DNA of 64,000 bases. It comes from Cololabis saira (lineage: Eukaryota > Chordata > Actinopteri > Beloniformes > Belonidae). The notes beneath the pieces are model-generated. The model did no database searches. It had not been told where the DNA came from and was given only the letters and a program-made list of their open reading frames with translations. A program made the position numbers and the translations under genes. Below, piece by piece: positions 25,701 to 37,700 of the stretch; position 1 is the stretch's first letter, and each line of letters opens with the position of its first letter. The stretch is taken from assembly GCF_033807715.1 (NCBI RefSeq), contig NC_084592.1:1284501-1348500 (forward strand), in the 5' to 3' direction.

Positions 25701-28700
25701 ACGACCCGAAAAAGGTTTAATTTAATAAGGTAAGGCTTAACTCTACACCAGCCTTACATAAGTAAAAGTTCAGAGCTCAAAACGGGACCACAAAACGGGA
25801 CTAGTTTCTTCTGAGCGGAGTAAGATTTTGGTCCGCTGGTCGAGGTGCGGTCGCGGTCGCGGTCGGATGTGCGTTTCTAGTCAACACAATAGATTCATAT
25901 TAATAACCCAATATCGTGATACACTTTATATATATAATATAACTGCGCTTCTGGTCCAGCTGAAGCCATTGCAGAAATCAAGGAGCAGGTGGAGCAGGAT
26001 TGGATTTATACTGATTGGTTAGCGTGACCTGTCCACGTGCAGCATGCCGCTTCTGAAGGCTGATTTATGGTTCCGCGTTACACCAACGCAGAGCCTACGG
26101 CGTAGGCTGCGCTTATTGACACAACAGATCCTGGGTCAGTCAGGAGTACTACGAAAAACCGCAGCTTTGGCGACCACATGATCGCGTTGTCTGAAATCGC
26201 AATTTCGGTCAGAAAACGATAAATCGTTCAGCCCTAGTACGGTTTGTATACTAAGGATGCCCCGATACCGATACTGGTATCGGTATCAGGGCCGATACTG
26301 CCCTCATATACTCGTACTCGCAAAAATTCTCCGATACCAGGCACCGATACTTCATTGTTGTTGTAGTTACTGGTTAGCTCCTCTAGGGGGAGATGTTGAG
26401 CCGCCCCGCCACTCCCCGGCTCAGTCTGCAGCCTGGCTGAGCAGCAGCAGCAGAGCTGCAAACTTATAGATCATGGAGCAACTACAAACACTTACAGAAT
26501 ACATACTAAACATTAGGGGTGTAACAATATATCGTGCCACGAAATTTCGCGATACAAAAACGTCACGATACGTGTCGTGGAGGTGACAACCTGTATCGCG
26601 ATATTGGGTTATTAATATTAATCTATTGTGTTGACTAGTAACGCGCATCTGACCATGATCCGACCGCGGCTGCAGCCGCGCGGACCAAAATCTTACTCCG
26701 CTCAGAAAGTAGTCCCGTTTTGCGGCCCTGTTTTGAGCTCTGAACCTTTACTTATGTAAGTCTGGTGTAGAGTTAAGCCTTACCTTATTAAATTAAACCT
26801 TTTTGGGGTCGTGAGTAGGATAAACACGGGACAACTTCTGCGTGAGTTTGCGTGTACTTCAATGTCCGCTCAACAGCGTAGGATTTCAGAACATCAACAC
26901 AGCACCTAGTGCTGTATCACTCCGCCCAATCTAAAACATACTAACAACTGATATACTGACTAGTGTAATTATAGTCCCTGATTTACAGAATATAAAGAAT
27001 ATATTTATAAAATAATGAACCCTGAATTACCAAAATAACCTTCTTAACAAAAATAAATCTCCTCTTACACTTATAAGGTGAGCATGAATCAATCTTTTTT
27101 ATGATGTAAAATTGTATGTATTTATTTACTTGTATTTATTTATTCAATTTTAGTTGTTAAATTTCTGGAAAAGAAAAAAGTCAAATCATACATGAGAGAA
27201 ACTATTCAGTTTGTGTATGAAGTTGTATGAAACTGAAGATGCATAATGCAAACCTGACATTTACTTTTAGTTCAGTTTGTGGAAAATGGTTGGCCTGGCT
27301 TTCTCTTTAAAACACTTATAAAGCATTACAAACTGAAACAATAGGGCAAACGCACAGCATTGTTTTGTATTATGTGTCTTTCAAATAAAAGACAATTTTT
27401 TCCAGTCATATATTCCTCTATCAAGGTTGTTAAAAAATACTGCTATAATATCGTATCGTATCGTTATCGTGACCTCAATATCGTGTATCGTACCGTATCG
27501 TGAGATTAGTGTATCGTTACACCCCTACTAAACATTGTTACTGTAATAAATAACAGTATTTGATGCTCCAGGATTCGAATGTGCACTTGTTTACATAACA
27601 AATGTGGCTATGAAGAAGATAAGTCAAATTAACGTATGCCTAAGCCTCTTAGATGTTTTGTGCACTGACTGAACATATAAAGGTAAAGTGGTTAGCACAA
27701 ACGTTACACCGCTACGAAACAATGGCGGAGTTCTTGTTCCAGCCAGAGTTAGTTGTTAGTGGTTTCACGCATCAAAGGCCAACCTATGCAAATTGCATTT
27801 TGGTTCCGTAACAACGGGAGCAGAATCTTATTGTCTCGTAGATCCACATCACACTGGACGGCTCATCCGGGCGGCTGTACAGACACTGCAGAATTTGGTT
27901 GCTTTCCTCCTTCTCTGAGTTGGCAGGCTGAGGGGAGACCACTTTATACATGTTAAAGCAAGAAAAAACCTGTTTTTCATAATAGGTCCCCTTTAAACTT
28001 CTTAACAACATAAATTGATATAAAACTATAACCAATATGTTATATATTGGCTGGAATTATAGCTTATATCTGACCAACTGGTCAGGTGACCACTCTTTTT
28101 CAACAGAGATGAATGCAGAGGGCGTTAACAAGGCGTTCAATAAACTTTCAAAACACAATTCTCCAGTCTAGACGGAGATTTCTATCTAATGATTGGTGGT
28201 GTCATTTGAACGACATGTTGAAATCTCCCCTTCTGCAGCTCTGCAAGAGCCTGCCTGCACGCGCAGCAATCTGATTGGTCAGATGTCGAGTGCTGCCAAT
28301 CATTGCGCGGCCAAATTAGACGTCTTTTTTTCCCTCCTGCGCCTCCTGGTGGCGCATATGCGCATCCATTGCGCTTATGCGCTACCGTGCAAATGCGTCT
28401 CCTTTTGCACATGTGGCCCCCATTGGAAGATGAAGCCCTACCTACGCACAGCTCTGTCCTGCGTTGAGGGGAGGGCCGGGGCCCGGCACAGCTCTGTCCT
28501 GCGTTTGGGGGAGGGCCGGGGCCCGGCACAGCTCTGTCCTGCGTTGAGGGGAGGGCCGGGGCCCGGGGCCCGGCACAGCTCTGTCCTGCGTTGAGGGGAG
28601 GGCCGGGACCCGGCACAGCTCTGTCCTGCGTAGGGGAGGGCCGGGGCCCGGCACAGCTCTGTCCTGCGTTTAGGGGAGGGCCGGGGCCCGGCACAGCTCT

Positions 28701-31700
28701 GTCCTCTGGCCACCAAATTTAAAAATTATATACAAGATCTTGCTTCTTCTTTTCATAATTTCTTTTGTGTTAATTCCGATATTCATTCTTATGCCACAAG
28801 GCACAAAGATGATTTTAATTTACCGTTTTGTAGAACATGTAAACATCAATCTTTCATCACTTGTGGAATTCACTCAATAAATCTCTTAAATCATCACCAT
28901 CCTTGCCAATATTAAAAAAAAAACATTTAAAGAACTTTCTTATTGTTTCATCTTTGTAGTGTTTATTATTTAATCTGAGTTACATTTTTTTTTTGTGTTT
29001 TTTTTGTTTTTTTTTACTCCCCCTTGTGTAGCTTTTGTTTAGTTTTTTATTCATATATGGAAATGATTCTATATAAACCACCAGGCTTCTTCCTTTCCTT
29101 GCATGTTATTTCAATGTTTTTTCATTTATGGTTCAATTTGTCTTATATTGCTAAATAAATAAACTAAACTAAACCACCTGCAGGAACCAATAGCACTTAG
29201 GTGACCCAATTCCTGATAGCCATTACTTTTTCTTTCAAAATTATTTAAATTTATTAACCACTCTTGATTTGCTCCTGTATTCACCAAATTAAAGGCTGCA
29301 CCCTCTTTCTGGTGGAGGCTTGCAGAGATAGGTGCTGTTCTGACTTTGCTCGTGTGCCACAACGTAAACTAAACGGTTACAAAGTAAATATCTAAGTAAG
29401 TTTGAGTGTGAACACGCCAGCCCTCCCCAAGTCTCAGCAGGAATGCTTCTATACACGTCTATAGGTGCACACAATTCAGTCAGTCAAGTATATACAGCAC
29501 CAACAATATGTGCAATGATTAAATTTTTTATTTTTTCTCATTTAAATCCCAACTCTCTCATGGATTATGTTAAAGTATAACTCTTTTTGTAGAGAATTTT
29601 AAGTGAATTAATGAGGTTTGCAGCTTAATGTCACAGTGTGTCTCTTACAGAGAAGACTCGATCAATGGCTGGCACCGAGCGGAGGCCATCGGGCTGGAGC
29701 AGGACGTCTTCACCAACCTGGCAGGACAGGGAAAGCTCTACGTTTACAAGACGTCCAGTTTCTGGAGCCAGATTAAATCTGCAGGGTGAGTGAAACGCAC
29801 AGACAAGCTCATCTCAGGTGGCAGGTGACATCTGGGTAGCATCTTGAATGTTTTATCCTTCATACACTTCTTATAATCAAACGTGTCTTAATGCGTTAAT
29901 TAAAAGAAATGTAATATATCCATTACTATCTCAATTTAAAAGGTGTTTTTTTTGTGTATTTGTTTTTTTTGGGTTTTATCACAGGTCAGCCATTTATGCG
30001 AGTCGATTGTACCTGAACCAGTACCACACCACTCACTCTGAGAGACTGGCCACAAACACGGAGAGAGGGCCCAGAATAAGTGGTATAGTTTATAAGCCCG
30101 ATATAGTACTGCTCTTTTCTCCTTTTGACCAGAACAAGGCTGTTCACACACACTTTCCTTTTCTCAAGGTAATGTTTATATACATCCCACGGCCAATATT
30201 GATCCCACTGCTACGGTAAGAGCTCTTCCATGTTGTGTTAATAAAACAAAAAAAAACAGCCCCACAACTTTGTGTAAAATATCTTTTATTCAATCAGGAA
30301 TAAATAGCGTAAATATATTCTTTTATTCAGTGTTACGGGTTGTGATTTTAAATTCCTGCAATGTATTGTTTATTTTATTTTATTTGTATTTCTTCCTCCA
30401 CCCTTTCCGTCCCTTTTTGCAGTTGGGACCCAACGTCTCTATTGGCACTGGTGTGACGATCGGTGCTGGAGTCAGAGTCCGAGAGTCCATCATCCTCCAC
30501 GGAGCCAATCTGCAGGTTAGTTAGCCCCCTCTCCCTCCCCTGCACTATGACGTGTATCAATATACAACAAGAACATAAACTATCCATCAACAAGCCAGAC
30601 TGTAAATCTGCATATTTATCCCTTCCCCATGGCTGTTCATTATTTTGTTTATTTTATTTGCAGCGGCATTTGTTTTTATTTGCAGCAGCATTTGTTTTTA
30701 TTTGCAGCGTTTATTTTATTTGCAGCGTTTATTTTATTTGCAGCGTTTATTTTATTTGCAAAGCGTTTATTTTATTTGCAGCGGCGTTTGTTTCTGTTTG
30801 CAGCGTTACTTTTATTTTCAGCAATGGCGGGTCTCGGCCACCGTAAATTTCCCCATTGAGGGAGAAATAAAGCACAGTCTAATGTAAACCAGGAGTATGT
30901 GACTTTAGTAGGTAGGAAGGTGGTTGTAGGTTCCAGGGCCCGCTGCTCGCAGTTTTCATTTTAGATTTTCTTCTTTGTGGGATGTGAGCAACATTCTGGA
31001 GCTATTTGCTTGTTTTTACTTTTTTTAAGATGATGTAACGTGGATTTATTATGCCCAGCATGAATTCAAAACTAATTTCTCCAAAGGACAGTAAAATGTA
31101 TTGTAATAGCTGGAAGTGTATTTTGCCAGGTCTGAGTTGTTCTCATGTTGGAACTGTAATAGCCAGTACTGGAGTTGTTAACAACAATCAGGGGGGATGG
31201 TGGATTTTATCATATGGGGACAGATAATTTGTGCTGATTACAAATAATATAATATATTACAAATAATAGCAGTGACCAAAACACCTGCAGAAATACTGCA
31301 GGAATGACATAGCAGCAGTTAAATGCAGCCTTCTGTAAGCTTTAAATATCCACTGGGCTTACATCAAATACATCAAAACACAACAATAAAAAACACTTTT
31401 CTGAACTTATCAATATGACTCTGTCCTTCACGGGATAAGTAAAATGGATCACTGCAAAAACTCAAAATCTTAACAAAAATATTTGTAAGGCAGGGCTGCC
31501 CTTTGTCACCGGTCCTGTTCATAATTTTTATGGACAGGATTTCTAGGCGCAGCCAGGGGCCGGAGGGGATCCGGTTTGGGAACCTCAGGATTTCATCTCT
31601 GCTTTTTGCAGATGATGTTGTCCTGTTGGCTTCATCAGACCGGGACCTCCAGCATGTGCTGGGGCGGTTTGCGGCCGAGTGCGACGCGGCAGGGATGAGA

Positions 31701-34700
31701 ATCAGCACCTCCAAGACCGAGGCCATGGTTCTCCATCGGAAAAGGGTGGCATGCCTTCTCCGGGTGGGTGGAGAAGTCCTGCCTCAGGTGGAGGAGTTCA
31801 AGTATCTCGGGATCTTGTTCACGAGTGAGGGAACAATGGAGCGTGAGATTGACAGACGGATCGGTGCAGCGTCCGCAGTAATGCGGTCGATGTACCGGAC
31901 CGTCGTGGTGAAGAAGGAGCTGAGTCGAAAGGCGAAGCTCTCGATTTACCGGTCAATCTACGCACCTACCCTCACCTATGGTCATGAACTTTGGGTAGTG
32001 ACCGAAAGGACAAGATCACGGATACAAGCGGCCGAGATGAGTTTCCTCCGCAGGGTGGCTGGACGCTCCCTTAGAGATGAGTTTCCTCCGCAGGGTGGCT
32101 GGACGCTCCCTTAGAGATGAGTTTCCTCCGCAGGGTGGCTGGACGCTCCCTTAGAGATGAGTTTCCTCCGCAGGGTGGCTGGACGCTCCCTTAGAGATAG
32201 GGTGAAGAGTTCGGTCACCCGGGAGGAGCTCGGAGTCGAGCCGCTGCTCCTTCACATTGAGAGGAGTCAGCTGAGGTGGCTTGGGCATCTGTACCGGATG
32301 CCTCCTGGACGCCTCCCTAGGGAGGTGTTCCAGGCATGTCCCTCCTCCCTAGGGAGGTGTTCCAGGCATGTCCCACCGGGAGGAGACCCCGGGGAAGACC
32401 CAGGACACGCTGGAGAGACTATGTCTCTCGGCTGGCCTGGGAACGCCTCGGACTCCCCCCGGAAGAGCTGGAGGAAGAGATGGAGGAAGAGCTGGAGGAA
32501 GTGTCTGGGGTGAGGGAAGTCTGGGCATCCCTGCTGAGGCTGCTGCCCCCGCGACCCGGGAACGGATAAAGCGGGAGAAGATGAGTGAGATGAGTGAGTG
32601 AGAATATTTGTCTTATTTCTAGTTAAAATGTCTCATTTTAGTAAAAAAAAATCTCATTACACTTAAAACAAGACTCATCACTGGAAAAAACAACAATTTT
32701 CACCTGTTTCAAGTAGATTTTCACTTGAAATAAGTAGAAAAATCTGCCAGTGGAACAATATTTTGTTTGTTTGTAATAAGAAGATAAATCTTGTCCCACT
32801 GGCAGATTTTCCTACTTATTTCAAGTGAAAATTTACCTGAAACAGGTGAAAATTGTCACATTTTTCTGGAGATGACTCTAAATGTTGAAATAGCAGTAAA
32901 ACCACATTCATTGATGAAATGACATAAGGGATGGAAAGGAGGGATGGCAGTTTTACAGGGGGGATGATTTGGACTGTTTTTATTTCGGGGGGGGGGGTGC
33001 CGTCCCCCCTTATCCCCCTCATCCCCCTCATCCCCCCTCAACTCCAGTACTGTCTATAGCCTAAATGATGCATTCTGGATACCGAAAATCACATTCATGG
33101 TTCTGTGATATTTACTATCACAGATTACAATTACATTCTACATAATGACTGAAGCTGGGTTTTTTTCTCATTTTTTCCCTCCTCCTGTTTTGTAAGGATC
33201 ACTGCTGCGTTTTGAACAGCATTGTTGGATGGGAAAGTGTCATTGGCAAGTGGGCCCGAGTGGAAGGAACGCCTAGCGACCCAAACCCCAACGATCCCTT
33301 TGCAAAGATTGATAGCGAGACGCTCTTCAGGGATGGACAACTCACGCCTTCTATTACTATTCTTGGTAAGCCTATTTGAATGTAAACTGCCCTGTAACAG
33401 CATTGTTAGCATTGTTAATTAAGTGCATGTTATGTAAAATTGTGACGTCACAGAGGAGTATGATGTCATTTGGGGTGTCACAAATCAACCGTGATACTGG
33501 ATATGATGGAATTTGTAATTTAGGATCTACAGGCGAGTATTAGGGCCAGGCAGGAGAAAAATAAAAATAATATTTTAGAGGAGGAAGTTTTTTTTTCATT
33601 ATGCACTTGGAGAAAAAAAGTCAAAATGTCGAGAATAATGTTGAAGTACAATTCTGAGAAAAAAGTCTAAATGTATTTCAACTTTATTCTCGAAATTCGG
33701 ACTTCATTCGCTCTGGGGCCGCAGCGGATCTCCGGGCCAAGCTGGAGCGAGGGGATGCAGAGAGTATGGAAGCGGCTGCGGAGCAGCGCTCCCGGGGAAT
33801 CTTCGGTCTTCCGACGTGCTCAGATGAAGGATCAGATCAGAAGAGAGCGAGTTGGGGAGACACAGAGATTTTGTCCTCCGCGGGTTCGCGTGACGTCATG
33901 AGGGCCTGGCCAGTGATTGGACGCGCACCCTTCAGGCGCGCCCCCCCAAGGCACACTGGTCCTTGTAGTCTCTGACAAGGCGGCCGTTTTAGGAGGCACA
34001 TTAAAGCTGATTTCAGGCCGGGGTTGGTGGTCCAACAGTAGCTAATTTGAAATAAAAACTTAAGAATAAATAAATGAATGATGAGGCCACATTTGCTGTG
34101 CAACATCATGCATCATCCCTCAGGACCCAGTAATCATGGATTCATGTATTCTCAGGGAGGGTTTTAAGTTTGTTAATGAAAGACATTACTGGGTTCCAGG
34201 TGGAATAAAAAAGGTATTTCGACCCTCTAAGTGTGTACTTGATCTTTTCAAGACTTAGATGAAGCATAACGTCACTCATGAGGAGGTGCTGGGTGGTTTG
34301 GGGGATTTCCAGTGCAACAGAATCCTCCTACGGGCAAGTAGAGTTGTAAATGCTATGATGTTCTTATTGATAATCTGCTGTTCAGCTGGCACTATACCAA
34401 AGATGGCAGAGTAGGCGTTAGGTTGCAGATTTAGGGCTAGTGCCTGTGAGAGAGTCCTGAAGATAGCTGACCAGTAGTCTGAGAGGGAAGAACATGACCA
34501 GAACATGTGTGTTAATGTTGCAGAGGCAGCATGACATCTGCTGCAATTCTCGTCCACCTCAGGATAAATTCTGGCCAACCTAGATTTGGAGAGGTGGGTG
34601 CGGTGTAAGACTTTAAATTGAATTATTCCTAGCCTAGCACATGAAGTAGTTCCATTAACTCTCTGCAGAGCTTCAGTCCAAGATTCCTCAGGTATTACAT

Positions 34701-37700
34701 CCCCAAGCTCCTCCTCCCATTTCCCTTTAATCTTATTGAGAGAGGTGTCTCCTAGAGATGATATGTTGGAATAGATTCTCGAGACGAAGCCTTTTAGATT
34801 GGAGGGAATTTGGAGGATGTCATCCATAGCGGTAGGTTGAGGTGCGTTGGGGAAGTTTGGACCTGGAAATATCGAAAATGACTAGAGCTGGGGAGGTTGA
34901 ATTTTTGAGAGAGATGACTATAAGTAGAGAAGACACCCTCGCTGTAGAGATCTTTACATTGGGAAGGCCTAGTCTTTTCCACCGAGCAAAGGCATTGTCT
35001 AGTCTAGACGGGACAAAAAGGTGATTGTCACAGATAGGGGCCAGATGAGAAAAGTCTGTTAGACCAAAGTGGTTTCGAAATTGTGACCAAATTCATAAAG
35101 TATTGATAACAACGGGGTTAGAGGTATAGAGCGGAGCAGACAGAGGGAGATTCCAAGTAATCAGGGCGGGAAGCGATGTCGGTATGCATGACTCAGTTTT
35201 CAGCCTTGGAGCGTGAAGCCAGAATATGATTTTCCCCAGTGATAGTGAAGCAAATTTGGCAGACCCAGTCCGCCCTGGGATCGATGTCGCTGCAGAAGTC
35301 GTTTTTGTAATCTAGGGGCTTTCCCCCCCCAAATAAATGGAGATAAAATTTTATCAAGAGACTGAAAAAAGGATTTTGGGAGGAATATAGGGAGACATTG
35401 AAAAAGGTAGAGGAATCGGGGTAACACGTTCATTTTGATACAATTGATCTTTCCAGCCAATGAGAGATTGATGGACCTCCAATTCTGTAGGTCGTTTTTT
35501 AGTTTATCAATGAGAGGTGTGAAGTTTTCTTTGTATAGTTTAGAGTAGGTAATGTAATGTTTATTCCTAAATATCTGAAGCCAGATTTAGACAGATGAAA
35601 TGGCAGGTCCCTTTGTGGAATTGCAAGATCTGGGTTGTTCACTGGAAAGCACTCGCTTTTCGCAAGGTTAGTCTTATATCCCGAAAAGATACCAAACCTG
35701 TGCAGTACCTGAACTATGTAGGGAACACACTGCACCGGGTTGGACACGTACAACAATAAGTCATCGGCGTACAGAGCCACCTTGTGTTCCCTCCCCCATC
35801 TAGAGATTCTGTTTATTTCCGGGGATGATTTTAACACGATAGACAGTGGCTCGATGGCAAATGCAAACAGAAGTGGATTTAGGGGGCATCCCTGACGTGT
35901 CCCTCTTGATAATGGGAAAAATTCAGATCGCTTTCCGTTTGTAACCACTGGTGCCCTCGGTGAGGCATATAGAAGATTAATCCAGGCAATAACGGAGGGA
36001 CCGAAACCAAAGGCCTGCAGACATTCAAATAAATACGCCCACTCCACTCTGTCAAAAGCCTTCTCCGCATCCAGGGAGATAACCACATCTGGTGTTAGAG
36101 AAGGAGTGGCGACCGGTCATGAAACCTGTTTGATCAGGGGAGATCACCTCATCAGTAACAGATTCTAGGCGCCGGGCACGCGTTTTGGACAGAATTTTAA
36201 TGTCGCTATTTAACAACGAGATGGGTCGATATGATCCACACTGTGTTCTGTCCTTCCCCGTCTTTGGTGTTATGGAAGCCTCAGTTAGCGTTTGCGGCAA
36301 GGCCCCGGTACTCAACGAATCATTAAACATATCAAAGATAAGTGCTGTTAGTTTGGTTGAAAATGTTTTGTAGAATTCAATTGGATAACCATCAGGACCC
36401 GGGGCCTTGCCGCTCTGTATCGCTGAAATTGCATTTGAAATTTCTGTTAGTTGAAAGGTTCTAGTTCTGCTTTATGGGCGGGGTTAATCACAGGGGTGTT
36501 TAAATTCTTGAAAAAGTTGTGCATGACGGTTGTGGCAGGGTGGAGTAGCTGCAGCCACTCAGGCTGACGGGACACAGGTGTGTCCCATCAGCCTCTCCAC
36601 CCTGCCAGCCTTGATAAGGAGGACTGGGAGACTGCAGCTGGTTCGGACTGAGAAGCTGCTGCTGGAGCTGTGTGAAGGTGCTTGTGCACGTGTGGCGGTG
36701 ATTCTGCTGAATAAAGGGTTCTGCACCTAACTCTGTGTCCTCTCAATCCTGTCGGTCGGGCCCCCGTAGCACTCGCCCTGCTACAACGGTATTGTCACTG
36801 GGTGCCTCCGAAGTGTAGAGTTTTGAGTAAAATGCCTTAATTGTGTTATTGATTTTGAGGGGATCTGTAGTTAACTCCCTGTTTTCTTTTTGTATTTGTG
36901 TAATCTGTTGATCGGACAATTTACATTTTAATTGATGCGCTAGCAGTCTGCCGGCCTTTTCGCCATGTTCATAGACGAAGCCTCGTGATTTCAGTAATAT
37001 ACGTTCTGTCTTTTCAGATAATAATAATTCATATTTGGCTTGAAGATCCAACTTATTTTTATAAAGTTCCGGAGTAGGAGAGACAGAATATTGACGATCA
37101 ATGTCAAGTATTGAGCTGAGAAGTTGTTCTTGTTCTAGTTTCTTAGCTTTATTAACCCTAGATGTGTAGGAGATAATATCCCCCTTTATTACCACTTTAA
37201 GAGTCTGCCACAGCAAGGAGGGGGAGACATTATCTTTGTTATTGGTTTCTAGGAAATTATCAATTGCTGTTGAAATCAGTTGGCAGAATCCTTCGTCCGT
37301 CAGTAATGTACAGTAGCATCGAATCTCCATGGGGCCGGTCAGAGAAGTTAAGTGGGAAGGAAAGATCTAATATTATTGGGGCATGGTCGGATTCAATAAT
37401 AGTGGAGTATTCTATGTTTTTAACAAGAGGGAGTAATAGACTGTCTATGAAAAAATAATCAATTACAGTGCTGACAGTGTTTTAGCCATTTTGGAGGGGT
37501 CTTAGACTTTGGGTTAGAACGGTCCAGGGAAGGGTTAATTGTACAGTTTAGGTCTCCTCCAAAGATTAGGCAGCGTGAGTTTAAGTCAGGTATAGACAAG
37601 ATCACTTTTTCCATGAATTTCTCATCGTCCCAGTTGGGTGCATATACGTTAACCAATAGAACAGGTTTGTGGTAAAGTGATCATGAAACGATAATAAAAC

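Noticed and set aside
28182..28716. Pro/Gly-rich frames resembling a collagen-like protein
   Set aside because: They are the translated 40-base minisatellite.
29848..30219. 123-codon frame across gmppa exons 8 and 9
   Set aside because: It is read-through of intron between true exons; GT-AG junctions give the conserved protein.
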